DNA of 53,325 nt from Gammaproteobacteria bacterium (GCA_024275295.1 JAJRZI010000008.1:1-53325), one strand, 5' to 3'; counted from the first letter of the stretch, positions 18,663 through 31,380 are shown. The notes: generated from the sequence alone by a model not told the origin. Made by a program: numbers and translations.

Positions 18663-18830
18663 CGGATCTCCAAAATTGTTTTTATACTACTTGAGCTACA
18701 TTCACAGGTTGTGTCGACCCTACCCCTGTGAGCTGAAGTGGAATCGGTGAAATTCCTCCAATTATATGGATGTCGTCACATTTTTTCCAGCTGACGCTGC
18801 TTTTTGAAGAGGGTATGCTCTCTCACAGCT

Positions 18831-19604
18831 ATGAGAAAATATACTGCAGATATGGCTCAACCCGGTTTTCACCAGCAATTACGGGAGTGGTTGCAACAAT
18901 CCCCCGGACAGGTGCTACTGGAGCAGGAGCAGCGATCTCTTGAGCAGATGTTCCCGGAGTTGTTTGGTTATCACCTTGTACAATTGGGAGGAGGAGGCTT
19001 TGATTTTGATCTCTCTTCGGTCAGCCATTTTAGATCTCATGTTGTGCTGGATATTTCAGCACAGGCCCCGCCATTGGCCTCTTTTGTGCGGGCAGATCCC
19101 CTGAAATTACCCATATTGTCTGATGCTATTGATGCGGTCCTGATGCCGCATACGCTGGATTTTTCTGTAGATCCGCATCAGGTCTTACGTGAAGTGGAGC
19201 GGATTTTGATACCTGAGGGACGTGTGGTGATTCTCGGTTTTAATCCTCTAAGCCTCTGGGGTACCTGGCGTTTAATCAATAGGTCATCAGGGAGTATTCC
19301 CTGGCAAAGCCAGTTTTTGGGGCTGCGACGTATCAATGACTGGCTTACACTGTTGGGATTTGATGTGGAAGCGATCCGGCATCTGATGTTTCGGCCACCA
19401 CTCCGGGGGCAGAAGATGATGGCTCAGCTGGAGTGTCTGGAAGGAATAGGGCAGCGGTTTTGGCCGCTGCTCTCCTCTGTTTATATTGTGCAGGCTGTTA
19501 AACGTGTATCAACAATGACAATGGTTGGGCCACTCTGGAAGAGAAAAGCCAGCCTGCTGGGTGGGCGTATTGTAGAACCAACAACGAGACAATCGAATGG
19601 GTAA
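18831..19604 (+). CDS. Class I SAM-dependent methyltransferase, YafS-like
   Basis: About 257 residues from the ATG at 18831; the open frame can be extended with a TTG at 18804, or shortened to an ATG at 18852, and no start has a clear ribosome-binding site. It has a Rossmann methyltransferase core: [25 protein letters not shown], then [36 protein letters not shown], the UbiE/type-11 pattern. The canonical E/DxGxGxG motif is degenerate ([12 protein letters not shown]), as in the YafS group. Its end overlaps the start of rnhA by 8 bases. The substrate is unknown. Confidence 0.8.
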   Translation: MRKYTADMAQPGFHQQLREWLQQSPGQVLLEQEQRSLEQMFPELFGYHLVQLGGGGFDFDLSSVSHFRSHVVLDISAQAPPLASFVRADPLKLPILSDAIDAVLMPHTLDFSVDPHQVLREVERILIPEGRVVILGFNPLSLWGTWRLINRSSGSIPWQSQFLGLRRINDWLTLLGFDVEAIRHLMFRPPLRGQKMMAQLECLEGIGQRFWPLLSSVYIVQAVKRVSTMTMVGPLWKRKASLLGGRIVEPTTRQSNG

Positions 19605-20040
19605 AAGAGTAGAAATCTATACAGACGGTGCCTGCAAGGGAAACCCAGGGCCTGGGGGCTGGGGTGCGTTATTGCGCTATAACGATACAGAGAAACATCT
19701 GTACGGTGGTGAGGCGGATACCACCAATAACCGCATGGAGCTGTCGGCGGTTATCTTTGCATTGAAAGAGCTGAAACAGCGCTGTGAAGTGCTTATTACC
19801 ACCGATTCGCAATATGTGAAAAATGGCATTACCCAATGGATCGTCAACTGGAAACGCAAGGGTTGGATGACGGCAAGCAGAAAGCCGGTTAAGAACAAAG
19901 ACCTCTGGCAGTTGCTGGACGCTGAAGTGGCAAAACACCGTGTAGAGTGGGCCTGGGTCAGAGGTCACAGCGGGCACCCGGAGAATGAGTTGGCTGATGA
20001 GTTGGCCAATCGGGGAATTGAAGAGATAGGTCGGTCTTAG
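19597..20040 (+). CDS. rnhA: Ribonuclease HI
   Basis: A 147-residue enzyme that cuts the RNA strand of RNA-DNA hybrids. The four metal-binding carboxylates are present: Asp in [17 protein letters not shown], Glu in NRMELSAVI, Asp in [11 protein letters not shown] and Asp in [11 protein letters not shown], together with the conserved His in [10 protein letters not shown]. It overlaps the methyltransferase gene by 8 bases and precedes dnaQ by 15 bases, the usual gammaproteobacterial arrangement. Confidence 0.97.
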   Translation: MGKRVEIYTDGACKGNPGPGGWGALLRYNDTEKHLYGGEADTTNNRMELSAVIFALKELKQRCEVLITTDSQYVKNGITQWIVNWKRKGWMTASRKPVKNKDLWQLLDAEVAKHRVEWAWVRGHSGHPENELADELANRGIEEIGRS

Positions 20041-20055
20041 AGAGATTATCCACCC

Positions 20056-20784
20056 ATGCGCCAGATAGTATTAGATACAGAAACAACCGGTTTGGAGCCA
20101 AAGCAGGGGCACCGAATCATTGAGATCGGCTGCGTGGAACTTGTTGATCGAAGGCTGACAGGCAACAATTTTCATCAATATCTACAGCCAGATCGTGAGA
20201 TTGATGAGGCGGCGGTTGAGGTACATGGCATCACTACTGAATTCTTGGCGGACAAGCCGAGATTTGAAGATGTGGTGGATGATTTTATCAGCTACGTCGA
20301 TGGTGCCGAGCTGATTATCCATAATGCCCCATTTGATGTGGGCTTCCTCAATGCTGAATTGGAAAAGGCAGGCAAAGAGGAGGGGCTGCTGGAACGCCTC
20401 TGTACCATCACTGATACCCTGGTGATGGCCAGAAAAAAGCACCCGGGGCAGCGTAACAGCCTGGATGCACTGTGCCGGCGCTATGAGATAGATAACAGCC
20501 AGCGGCAGCTACATGGCGCATTGCTCGATTCTGAAATCCTTGCTGATGTCTATTTAGTCATGACGGGTGGGCAGGGCGCCCTCTCTTTTGGGGGTCTTTC
20601 CGGTGAAGATAGTGAGCAGGGCGGGGCTGCTGCCATCAGACGCCTTACTACAGCACGCAAGCCGCTCAGGGTTGTTCGTGCAGATGAATCAGAATGTCAG
20701 GCCCATGAACTCCGTCTGGATGCTTTGGACAAAGCGAGTGGCGAACCTTGTGTCTGGCGACGACCTGGAGTGGAAATCGAATAA
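20056..20784 (+). CDS. dnaQ: DNA polymerase III epsilon subunit (proofreading exonuclease)
   Basis: A 242-residue 3'-5' exonuclease subunit of the replicative polymerase. The DEDDh catalytic set is visible: Asp and Glu in VLDTETTGLE, Asp in HNAPFDVGFL, and His and Asp in HGALLDSEILADVYL. TGGQGALSF after the catalytic domain corresponds to the region of the beta-clamp contact and the linker to the alpha-binding C terminus. The length is as expected. It lies directly after rnhA. Confidence 0.96.
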   Translation: MRQIVLDTETTGLEPKQGHRIIEIGCVELVDRRLTGNNFHQYLQPDREIDEAAVEVHGITTEFLADKPRFEDVVDDFISYVDGAELIIHNAPFDVGFLNAELEKAGKEEGLLERLCTITDTLVMARKKHPGQRNSLDALCRRYEIDNSQRQLHGALLDSEILADVYLVMTGGQGALSFGGLSGEDSEQGGAAAIRRLTTARKPLRVVRADESECQAHELRLDALDKASGEPCVWRRPGVEIE

Positions 20785-20842
20785 TTTTAAAGTGCAATAT
20801 TTGCAATGCAGGGCGTAAAAGGTATTTATTATCAACAGATTA

Positions 20843-20883
20843 AGGTGGTAAATCTAATGCCTGTTTTATGCAGGCAGTCACCT
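20843..20883 (+). promoter_or_regulatory. Nested hairpin in the pyrG leader
   Basis: Outer arms AGGTG (20843-20847) and CACCT (20879-20883) enclose an inner TGCCTG/CAGGCA stem (20858-20876) with a 7-base loop. There is no T-run. It lies in the 185-bp gap between dnaQ and pyrG, about 90 bp before pyrG, and could be a leader structure or chance. Confidence 0.25.
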
Positions 20884-20933
20884 CAGAGTGATGCCGGTGA
20901 TTGTTCTAAAGCCCCGCTTCTGGTAACTTATAG

Positions 20934-22601
<1,668 letters not shown>

Positions 22602-22604
22602 CGC

Positions 22605-23444
22605 ATGAATCTTTGTGGATTTGAGGCAGGGCTGGAATACCCCCTTTTCCTGATTGCCGGCCCCTGTGTGATCGAAAGTGAGCAGCTGAGCATCGATACG
22701 GCGGGAGAGCTTAAGGAGATTACCTCTGAACTGGGCATTCCCTTTATCTTCAAATCCTCCTTTGATAAGGCGAATCGGTCATCACTTTCGGGGTTTCGTG
22801 GACCGGGCCTGGAGGAGGGGCTGCGTATTCTGGAGAAGGTTCGTGCTGAGGTCGGCGTACGGGTATTGACGGATGTGCATACGGATACGCCCCTGGGTGA
22901 AGTAGCGGATGTGGTGGACGTGCTACAGACCCCCGCCTTCCTCTGTCGCCAGACTGATTTCATACGGGATGTAGCCTGTCAGGGAAAGCCGGTGAACTAC
23001 AAAAAAGGTCAGTTCCTGGCGCCCTGGGATATGAAGCAGGTGATTGCCAAGGCGCAGGCTGAAGGCAATGACCAGCTCATGGTTTGCGAACGTGGGGTCT
23101 CCTTTGGCTATAACAACCTGGTGGTTGATATGCGCTCGCTGGCAGCGATGCGTGATACAGCCTGCCCGGTGGTGTTTGATGCCACCCATTCAGTACAGCT
23201 GCCCGGTGGGCAGGGCAGTAGTTCCGGTGGTCAACGCGAATATGTACCTGTATTGGCCCGGGCTGCCGTTGCAGCAGGCATAGCCGGGCTGTTTATGGAG
23301 ACCCATCCCAATCCGGAACAGGCGCTCTGCGATGGCCCTAACTCCTGGCCATTGGGCAATATGAAGCCCCTGCTGGAGACCCTGATTGAGTTGGATCAGG
23401 TGGTGAAGCGGCAAGGGCTGATTGAGATGCCAGAGAGAATTTAA
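22605..23444 (+). CDS. kdsA: 3-deoxy-8-phosphooctulonate synthase
   Basis: A 279-residue enzyme joining phosphoenolpyruvate and arabinose 5-phosphate to give KDO-8-phosphate, precursor of the lipopolysaccharide inner core. Typical motifs: [60 protein letters not shown] and [16 protein letters not shown]. Cys in CVIESE is seen in both metal-dependent and metal-independent forms, so the class is not decided here. It lies between pyrG and eno. Confidence 0.97.
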   Translation: MNLCGFEAGLEYPLFLIAGPCVIESEQLSIDTAGELKEITSELGIPFIFKSSFDKANRSSLSGFRGPGLEEGLRILEKVRAEVGVRVLTDVHTDTPLGEVADVVDVLQTPAFLCRQTDFIRDVACQGKPVNYKKGQFLAPWDMKQVIAKAQAEGNDQLMVCERGVSFGYNNLVVDMRSLAAMRDTACPVVFDATHSVQLPGGQGSSSGGQREYVPVLARAAVAAGIAGLFMETHPNPEQALCDGPNSWPLGNMKPLLETLIELDQVVKRQGLIEMPERI

Positions 23445-23521
23445 TGTGCAGGCTTACTCTGAGCATGTGCATGGTGAAGTCTAGATACGAGATGGAAATT
23501 TTAAATTTAATAACGAGTTAG

Positions 23522-24808
<1,287 letters not shown>

Positions 24809-24820
24809 AGATCCATCGGT

Positions 24821-24892
24821 AGCCACGGATGTGCACCAGTCTGTGTGACATCTCTCTGCGCGGTTCAGGCTGATGGGTGCCCATCCGTGGCT
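24821..24892. repeat. Long stem-loop between eno and ftsB
   Basis: Arms at 24821-24837 and 24876-24892 are 17 bases each with one mismatch (AGCCACGGATG-T-GCACC against GGTGC-C-CATCCGTGGCT), enclosing a 38-base loop. No T-run follows, so it is not a simple terminator. It may be an interspersed repeat or an mRNA-processing hairpin separating eno from ftsB. Confidence 0.6.
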
Positions 24893-24919
24893 GATAGCGT
24901 AGATCAAAGATTCCGAAAT

Positions 24920-25222
24920 ATGCGTATCGTCATCGGGATTCTTTTCGTACTCCTGGCCCTGTTGCAGTATCGGCTGTGGGTGGGCGAGGGTAGCCTGGCT
25001 GAGGTGAATAACCTCAAACAGGAGATTGCCATTCAGCGGCAGGGGCTGGAACAGTTGCGCCAGCGTAATCGCGCCCTGGCTGCTGAGGTTCAGGATCTCA
25101 AACAGGGACTCAATGCCGTAGAGGAGCGTGCCCGCAGTGAATTGGGCATGATCCGCAAAGGTGAGACCTTCTACCAGATTATCGAGCCGGAAGAGCAGGC
25201 AAAAGAGCAACGTGAGCAATAA
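24920..25222 (+). CDS. ftsB: Cell division protein FtsB
   Basis: A 100-residue divisome protein. The start is the ATG at 24920, giving [22 protein letters not shown] as the single membrane segment, then a leucine-zipper coiled coil ([20 protein letters not shown]) and the FtsB signature [21 protein letters not shown]. It acts with FtsL and FtsQ to activate septal peptidoglycan synthesis. The longer frame from 24845 runs through a repeat and is rejected. It sits between eno and ispD, its usual place. Confidence 0.94.
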   Translation: MRIVIGILFVLLALLQYRLWVGEGSLAEVNNLKQEIAIQRQGLEQLRQRNRALAAEVQDLKQGLNAVEERARSELGMIRKGETFYQIIEPEEQAKEQREQ

Positions 25223-25910
25223 AACAACCTACTGGGCCGTGGTGCCGGCCGCTGGTGTGGGTCGGCGCATGGGCAGTGACATTCCCAAACAGTACCTTTC
25301 CCTCAATGGTCGACAGGTTATTGAACACACCCTGCAACGACTGCTTGATCATCCCTTGATAGAGCAGACGCTGGTTGCCCTCTCTCCCAATGATGCATGG
25401 TGGCCCGCTACCGCCTATGCCAACCATGCCGGTGTGATAGCGGTGGATGGTGGTGCTGAGCGCTGTCACTCTGTGCTTAATGCATTGCATCGACTGAGTG
25501 AGATGGCAGCAGATCATGATTGGGTTTTGGTGCATGATGCGGCCCGACCCTGTCTGCGTGTTGGAGATATTGATCGTCTTATTGAACAACTGAATGACCA
25601 TCCAGTGGGCGGCATCCTGGGGATGCCTGTTAGGGATACCATGAAGCGGGCTGATGCAGATGGTCAGATTACTGAAACTGTTTGCCGAGAGGGGCTTTGG
25701 CACGCCTTTACGCCACAGATGTTTCGTTTGGGCGCTTTGCGTGAGGCGTTGTCACAGGCATTGGAGCAGGGCTTGCAGGTGACAGATGAGGCCAGTGCGA
25801 TAGAGCTGGCAGGAGATTCACCCAAGCTGGTGGAAGGGCATCCGGATAATATCAAGATCACACGGCCAGAGGATCTGGCGTTGGCTGCTTTCTATCTCCA
25901 GTTATCCTAA
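25212..25910 (+). CDS. ispD: 2-C-methyl-D-erythritol 4-phosphate cytidylyltransferase
   Basis: About 232 residues from a GTG at 25212 that overlaps the ftsB end by 11 bases; no ATG fits before the nucleotide-binding loop. Motifs: [20 protein letters not shown] (CTP binding), [21 protein letters not shown] and [15 protein letters not shown]. It converts MEP and CTP to CDP-ME in the non-mevalonate isoprenoid pathway. The usual partner ispF does not follow; a convergent yggT gene starts 13 bases after the stop. Confidence 0.95.
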   Translation: MSNKTTYWAVVPAAGVGRRMGSDIPKQYLSLNGRQVIEHTLQRLLDHPLIEQTLVALSPNDAWWPATAYANHAGVIAVDGGAERCHSVLNALHRLSEMAADHDWVLVHDAARPCLRVGDIDRLIEQLNDHPVGGILGMPVRDTMKRADADGQITETVCREGLWHAFTPQMFRLGALREALSQALEQGLQVTDEASAIELAGDSPKLVEGHPDNIKITRPEDLALAAFYLQLS

Positions 25911-25923
25911 GTCTGACAGATCC

Positions 25924-26502
25924 CTAATGGAATGGGCTGCCCGTTAGCATCAGCAGAGGTGGCAGAAGAAGCATCTTAAGCAGGTAGAGTCCTATCATGA
26001 CCAGCATGGGCGATAGATCCAGCCCGGAGATGGGTGGGATCAACCGACGGGCAGGGCGCATAAGTGGGTCGGTAAGGCTGTTGATTATGCCTATGACGGG
26101 ATTGTAGGTGCCTGGATTGATCCAGCTGAAGATGACCTGGATCAGGATGGCAAAGATAAAAACATTGATGGCAAGATCAATAAGCTGGGGTATTGACCAC
26201 AGCATGGGGCCGATGGGGTTGAAGATGCCGCCTGCAATCAGAACAACCAGACTTAGCTCTATGGTTTTAAGCAGCCACATCAAAATAATGGCAGCAAGGT
26301 CCAGGCCGCCAAGCCCTGGAATAATGCGACGCATAGGGCGCAAAACAGGCGTTGTGACCTTGACGATGAATTGGGACAGCGGGTTATAGAAATCTGCTCT
26401 GGCCCACTGCAGAAGAAAGCGCAGCATAACAACCAGGATGTATAGCCCAAACAGGGTCTGGATGATAAAGACCAGTGGGTTGGTAAGATAGCTGCTATCC
26501 AT
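25924..26502 (-). CDS. yggT: YggT family integral membrane protein
   Basis: A 192-residue protein with two YGGT repeats, each with a pair of membrane segments. Characteristic motifs occur twice: LLQWARADFYNPLSQFIVKVTTPVLRPMRRIIPGLGG and FSWINPGTYNPVIGIINSLTDPLMRPARRLIPP. The biochemical role is uncertain; links to osmotic stress and cell shape are reported for the family. It overlaps the proC stop by one base and closes the yggS-proC-yggT operon. Confidence 0.93.
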   Translation of the reverse strand: MDSSYLTNPLVFIIQTLFGLYILVVMLRFLLQWARADFYNPLSQFIVKVTTPVLRPMRRIIPGLGGLDLAAIILMWLLKTIELSLVVLIAGGIFNPIGPMLWSIPQLIDLAINVFIFAILIQVIFSWINPGTYNPVIGIINSLTDPLMRPARRLIPPISGLDLSPMLVMIGLYLLKMLLLPPLLMLTGSPFH

Positions 26503-27329
26503 TATGAATCCCTTAATATCTCTGATAACTCTATGGATCGGTCACGGGCATCGGTCAGTGCCTGTTTGAATAGTGGCAGAAGATTGCCATCATTCAAGGT
26601 CTTCAGTGCACGTTCTGTTGTACCGCCGGGTGATGTTACCCGTTGGCGCAGGATGGCCGGGCTGTCAGCGCTCTCTATCGCCATCTTGGCGGCGCCCAGG
26701 GCCGTCTGCAAGGTGAGGAGTCTGGCGGTATCGGCAGGGATACCCAGTTCGATACCGGCAGCCTCCATCGCCTCCATAACCAGAAAGAAGTAGGCTGGGC
26801 CGCTGCCTGACAGGGCGGTAACTGCATCCATCAGCGCTTCATTGTCTACCCAGCGGGTCAGTCCAACAGCGCGCATGATGGATTCGGCCAGATCCCGTTG
26901 TGTGGTTGATACCTGAGCACTGGCATGAAGCACAATGGCTCCGGTCTGGATCATGGCCGGGGTGTTGGGCATGGTACGCACTAAAGGGATCTCTCCTCCC
27001 AGCCAGTTTTGCAGATCAGCCTCCCGGATGCCGGCAGCAATGGAGATTACCAAAGGTTTGGTTTGTTGCAGTGTGCTGGCCAGCGAGCGGGCTGCGCGCT
27101 CCATGACCTGTGGCTTAACCGCTAGTATCACGACATCGGCATCGGCTGCTGCCTGACTGTTCTCGGATGTGGATTTGACCCTGAAATGGGCGGCCAATGA
27201 TGCAAGCTTCTCTGTATCAGGGTCACTGACCCGTATGTGCTGTGGGTCGTAGCCGTCGTTGACCAGGCCGCTGATAAGGCTGGCTGCCATATTGCCGCCG
27301 CCAATAAATGCTAGGGTGCTTGTTGTCAT
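26502..27329 (-). CDS. proC: Pyrroline-5-carboxylate reductase
   Basis: A 275-residue NAD(P)H-dependent enzyme doing the last step of proline synthesis. It has the Rossmann motif AFIGGGNMAASLISGL, then ILAVKPQVM, LVRTMPNTPAMIQTGA, TALSGSGPAYFFLVMEAM and RVTSPGGTTERAL. Length is normal. It lies between yggS and yggT on the minus strand. Confidence 0.97.
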   Translation of the reverse strand: MTTSTLAFIGGGNMAASLISGLVNDGYDPQHIRVSDPDTEKLASLAAHFRVKSTSENSQAAADADVVILAVKPQVMERAARSLASTLQQTKPLVISIAAGIREADLQNWLGGEIPLVRTMPNTPAMIQTGAIVLHASAQVSTTQRDLAESIMRAVGLTRWVDNEALMDAVTALSGSGPAYFFLVMEAMEAAGIELGIPADTARLLTLQTALGAAKMAIESADSPAILRQRVTSPGGTTERALKTLNDGNLLPLFKQALTDARDRSIELSEILRDS

Positions 27330-27395
27330 AATACTTGGATGTTGTAGATAGTAATGGTGTTTGATTTTAACGTATTTTCAAACAGGGGATAGGCT

Positions 27396-28088
27396 CTATT
27401 TTTTATAATTTCGGGGGCCAAAAATGGCTGTGCCAACCCGTATGATGGTAGCTCCTTCAGCGATTGCAGCTTCAAGGTCGCCTGACATGCCCATAGATAG
27501 GGTCTCAAGGGGTAGTTCATGGGTTTTAATTTTATCACGCAATTCCCGTAACGCCTGGAAGGGTTGTCTCTGCTGCTCCAGTGTTTCAGTGGGGGCGGGA
27601 AGCGTCATAAGCCCCTTAAGGCGCAGTCTGGGCAGGTTATGAACCAGATGAGCCAGTTCAGTGGCCTCTTCCGGGGCAATGCCGGCTTTTGATGTCTCAT
27701 TAGATAGGTTGATTTGAAGGCAGACATTTAAAGGTGACAGGTTGCCAGGTCGCTGATCGTTAAGGCGTTGGGCATGCTTGAAGCTGCACAGGCCATGCAC
27801 CCAGTCAAAATGCTCGGCAATGACTTTTGTCTTATTGCTTTGGATGCGTCCTATGAAGTGCCATTGTACCTGGGCATCTGAGAGCTGTTGAATTTTTTCT
27901 ACTGCTTCCTGTAGGTAGCTTTCGCCAAAGCAGTGTTGGCCAGCCCCAAGGGCTGCTCTGATGTTTTCGGCTGGACGGGTCTTGCTGACAGCCAATAACT
28001 GTATGGTCTTGTCCAGACGGCCATATTTTATGGCGGCATCGTGGATGCGTTGCTGTACATCTGCTAGTCGGGTTGCAATGGTATTCAT
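27396..28088 (-). CDS. yggS: Pyridoxal phosphate homeostasis protein
   Basis: A 230-residue member of the PLPBP/YggS family, a single alanine-racemase-like barrel that binds PLP and buffers vitamin B6 without known catalysis. The PLP lysine is in LLAVSKTRP. Further motifs are FGESYLQEAVEKI, WHFIGRIQSNKTK, LSMGMSGDLEAAI and IRVGTAIFG. It is divergent from pilT and upstream of proC. Confidence 0.95.
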   Translation of the reverse strand: MNTIATRLADVQQRIHDAAIKYGRLDKTIQLLAVSKTRPAENIRAALGAGQHCFGESYLQEAVEKIQQLSDAQVQWHFIGRIQSNKTKVIAEHFDWVHGLCSFKHAQRLNDQRPGNLSPLNVCLQINLSNETSKAGIAPEEATELAHLVHNLPRLRLKGLMTLPAPTETLEQQRQPFQALRELRDKIKTHELPLETLSMGMSGDLEAAIAEGATIIRVGTAIFGPRNYKK

Positions 28089-28276
28089 GTCTAATAAGGG
28101 TTAGTTGTCTATACTGACGATATTAAAACAGATTCATGGTACGTTTCTCATCTATTCGTTTGAAATGACTAAAACAGGCGTTATGGCTGGTATATCCCGC
28201 CCGCCGATGGCGATTAAAACAGATAAAGGCTGCTGGGATATTAACGGCATGCGGCCCCTTGATTTGGAGATGTTGT

Positions 28277-29314
28277 ATGGATATTGCTGAGTTGCTTGCT
28301 TTCAGTGTGAAACATGATGCATCAGATATGCATCTGTCTGCGGGGCTGCCACCGATGATACGTGTGGATGGTGATATACGCCGAATCAATATCCCCTCGT
28401 TGGATCACAAGGCTGTGCATGGACTCGTCTATGACATTATGAATGATAAGCAGAGAAAGGATTATGAGGAGTTTCTGGAAACGGATTTCTCGTTTGAGAT
28501 CCCTGGGCTGGCTCGGTTTCGTGTTAATGCCTTTAATCAGGATCGGGGAGCCAGTGCGGTTTTTAGAACGATTCCATCCAAGGTGTTGACCCTGGAAGAG
28601 CTGGGTGCTCCAGAATCATTTAAAGAGATCATTAATGTACCTCGTGGCATGGTGCTGGTCACGGGGCCAACAGGTTCTGGTAAATCCACCACCCTGGCAG
28701 CGATGATTGATTACATCAATGATAACGATTATGGCCATATCCTGACCATTGAAGATCCTATCGAATTTGTTCACCAAAGTAAGAAATCTCTGATCAACCA
28801 GCGTGAAGTGCATCGGGACACGCTGGGGTTTGCGGAAGCGTTGCGTTCAGCACTGCGCGAAGATCCGGATATTATTCTGGTGGGTGAAATGCGTGATCTG
28901 GAAACGATTCGTCTGGCCATGACGGCAGCAGAGACGGGGCATCTGGTCTTTGGCACGCTGCACACCAGCTCTGCGGCCAAAACTGTAGATCGTATTGTTG
29001 ATGTCTTTCCAGCAGCAGAAAAAAGCATGGTGCGTTCCATGCTTTCAGAATCCTTGCGTGCTGTCATCTCACAGACACTGCTGAAAAAGATTGGCGGTGG
29101 GCGTGTGGCAGCCCATGAGATTATGGTGGGTACCCCGGCTATCAGAAACCTGATTCGTGAGGATAAGGTGGCGCAGATGTATTCTGCTATCCAGACGGGC
29201 CAAGCCGTAGGCATGCAGACGCTGGATCAGAATCTAAAGGAACTGGTAGAGCGTAAGGTCATTAGTCGTGCAGATGCCAAGTCAAAGGCGATGAATAAAG
29301 ATCAGTTTATGTGA
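28277..29314 (+). CDS. pilT: Type IV pilus retraction ATPase
   Basis: A 345-residue hexameric ATPase that retracts type IV pili and drives twitching. The start at 28277 has GGAG seven bases upstream. Motifs: N-terminal DIAELLAFSVKHDASDMHLSAG, Walker A GPTGSGKSTT, Asp box TIEDPIEFVH, Walker B ILVGEMRD, the His box GHLVFGTLHTSSA, and the AIRNLI retraction motif near the C terminus. It is divergent from yggS, as in many gammaproteobacteria. No pilU follows. Confidence 0.97.
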   Translation: MDIAELLAFSVKHDASDMHLSAGLPPMIRVDGDIRRINIPSLDHKAVHGLVYDIMNDKQRKDYEEFLETDFSFEIPGLARFRVNAFNQDRGASAVFRTIPSKVLTLEELGAPESFKEIINVPRGMVLVTGPTGSGKSTTLAAMIDYINDNDYGHILTIEDPIEFVHQSKKSLINQREVHRDTLGFAEALRSALREDPDIILVGEMRDLETIRLAMTAAETGHLVFGTLHTSSAAKTVDRIVDVFPAAEKSMVRSMLSESLRAVISQTLLKKIGGGRVAAHEIMVGTPAIRNLIREDKVAQMYSAIQTGQAVGMQTLDQNLKELVERKVISRADAKSKAMNKDQFM

Positions 29315-29378
29315 TCTATTCTCCGGCCAGTAAAGTAATATAGCGCCAATTGTTAATTTGATTTTTGGAGTCTGATGT

Positions 29379-30713
29379 ATGAGCCGATCCCGGCGCAGAA
29401 AAAGGCTGCCTACCGAACCGGTAGCAGCAACGATTGAATCACTGAATCATGATGGTCGAGGCGTTACCCATATAGATGGCAAAGCAGTCTTTATTCATGG
29501 CGCCCTGCCTGAAGAAGAGGTGCTGTTTACCTACACTAAAAAGACACGTAAGTTTGATGAAGGGCAGGTGACGGAGGTCATCAAGCCATCCCCCGAGCGG
29601 GTTGAACCTGAGTGTCCCCATTTTGGCATCTGTGGTGGTTGCAGCCTGCAGCATCAAGATATCAAGGCCCAGCTACGGCATAAGCAGCAAATCCTGATGG
29701 ATGCCCTAAAGCATATCGGCAAGGTAGAACCGGCTGAGATTATCCCTCCGCTGGAGCTGGATGATCATTGGGGTTATCGACGTAAGGCCCGTATTGGGGT
29801 CAAATATGTGGCCAAGAAAGAGAAGGTGTTGGTGGGGTTTCGTGAGCGCGGCTCCAGCTTTATTGCCGATCTCTCCAGCTGTAAGGTGCTGCATCCAAAA
29901 GTGGGGGAGCTGATTACCCCGCTGTCGGAATTGATCGAGGGTTTTTCAATCCGTGACAAGGTGCCGCAGATTGAGATGGCCATGGGTGATGAGACCTGTG
30001 TCCTTATTTTTCGCATATTGGAATCACTGAGTGAGGATGATCAGGCTAAGCTTAATCACTTTGGTCAGCAGCATGATATCCATATCTACCTGCAGGAGGG
30101 TGGCCCTGATACCGTCCGTCCACTATCAGGATAGATTGCTGACCTAACCTATGCCTTGCCAGAATTTGGTGTGGAATTTCATTTTCTGCCAACGGATTTT
30201 ACCCAGGTTAATAGTGGCATTAACAGGCTGATGGTGCATCGTGCGGTAGATATGCTGGCGCTAAAATCGGATGACCGGGTTCTGGAGTTGTTCTGTGGCT
30301 TGGGCAATTTCACATTACCTTTGGCACAGAATGCAGCAGAGGTGGTTGCCGTTGAAGGTGATGCTGGTTTGGTTGCGCGGGCACGAGAGAATGCAAAGTG
30401 CAATGGTATTGATAATGCCACCTTTTATACCGCCAATCTTTTTGAACCACTAACCCATGAGCCCTGGCTAAAGCACTCCTTTAACAAGGCACTGCTCGAT
30501 CCACCGCGCACGGGTGCCATTGAGGTTTTGGAGTATCTACCTAAGTTAGGCGTGCAACAAATTCTCTATATCTCCTGTTACCCTGGTACTTTGGCAAGAG
30601 ATGCGGGTGAGCTGGTTAATCGGTATGGTTATAAATTAAAGGCTGCCGGGGTTATGGATATGTTTCCTCATACGGCGCATGTTGAGTCTATCGCGCTGTT
30701 TGAGAAAGGTTGA
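29379..30713 (+). pseudogene. rlmD: 23S rRNA (uracil-C5)-methyltransferase RlmD interrupted by an in-frame TAG
   Basis: The two halves are in the same frame, separated by TAG at 30132-30134, and read together as a full-length 444-residue protein. The first half has a TRAM domain (EPVAATIESLNHDGRGVTHIDGK by motif) and iron-sulfur cysteines (Cys79, Cys85, Cys88 in ECPHFGICGGC). The second half has FLPTDFTQVNSGIN, the SAM site LELFCGLGNFTLPLA and the catalytic Cys motif ISCYPGTLARD. RlmD methylates U1939 of 23S rRNA. The stop lies between domains, so it is a nonsense lesion, a sequencing error or, less likely, readthrough. The neighbour pilT is intact. Confidence 0.85.
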
Positions 30714-30716
30714 TCG

Positions 30717-31193
30717 ATGGGCATTGAGATTGAGCGCAAGTTTTTGGTTGTCAATGATGGCTGGCGTAAGGATGTTATCTCTGAGACCCGTTTGAAACAG
30801 GGCTATCTGGCGAATCAGGAGCGGGCTTCAGTCCGTGTGCGTATAGCGGGTCAGCAGGCCCATCTCAATATCAAGAGCGCCACGCTGGGTATTCGTCGCT
30901 CTGAATTTGAATATGAGATACCGCTCAGTGATGCAGAGGATATGCTGGAGAAGGTTGCGATACGCCCCTTCATTGATAAGACACGCCATAGGGTAAAGTG
31001 TGGTGAGCATATCTGGGAGGTGGATCTGTTTCATGGTGAAAACAGAGGGCTGATTGTTGCAGAGATAGAGCTTTCATCAGAAGATGAAAGCTTCAAAATA
31101 CCTGAGTGGGTGGGGGATGAGGTCTCGGGTGATGCCCGATATTTCAATGTCTGCTTGGTGAAGCACCCATTCTGTAAATGGAATGAAACCTAA
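30717..31193 (+). CDS. CYTH domain protein (triphosphate-tunnel metalloenzyme)
   Basis: A 158-residue protein starting with MGIEIERKFLV, the ExExK signature of the CYTH superfamily, followed by alternating charged strand motifs (ASVRVRIAG, FEYEIPL, WEVDLFHG, LIVAEIEL) that line the triphosphate tunnel. Related single-domain enzymes hydrolyse inorganic triphosphate, but adenylate cyclase or thiamine triphosphatase activity cannot be excluded. It starts 3 bases after rlmD. Its stop codon, and the last codon or two, lie in the left arm of the fold-back element at 31189. Confidence 0.9.
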   Translation: MGIEIERKFLVVNDGWRKDVISETRLKQGYLANQERASVRVRIAGQQAHLNIKSATLGIRRSEFEYEIPLSDAEDMLEKVAIRPFIDKTRHRVKCGEHIWEVDLFHGENRGLIVAEIELSSEDESFKIPEWVGDEVSGDARYFNVCLVKHPFCKWNET

Positions 31194-31351
31194 ATCCTGC
31201 AAGTGCTTGCACGCACATAGCACAAGCTCTTGATCCGTATAGCGATATGAAACTTTTCGGCAATCACAATGAGGATTTTGCTCAAAGTTGTCATTCGCTC
31301 TACGAATCAATATCTTGCACTCTGCGTGCACAATCACTTGTAGGATTTAGG
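31189..31351. mobile_element. 163-bp fold-back element (MITE-like) at the end of the CYTH gene
   Basis: The left end CCTAAATCCTGCAAGTGCTT is matched in reverse complement by the right end AGTGATTGTGCACGCAGAG-side sequence: read from the right, CCTAAATCCTACAAGTGATT. Similarity continues inward for nearly the whole element (GCACGCA, AGC.C/ATTGAT.CGTA.AGCGA, ATGA.AACTTT), so the two roughly 80-base arms meet near 31270. There is no coding potential. This is the structure of a palindromic, non-autonomous element; no target-site duplication was established and no other copy is in the window. Confidence 0.7.
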
Positions 31352-31380
31352 TGAAAATTAACAGCTGAGCGTAAAACCAT

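Noticed and set aside
27326-27538. 70-residue minus-strand frame over the proC/yggS gap
   Set aside because: It overlaps the conserved C terminus of yggS in another frame and has no support.
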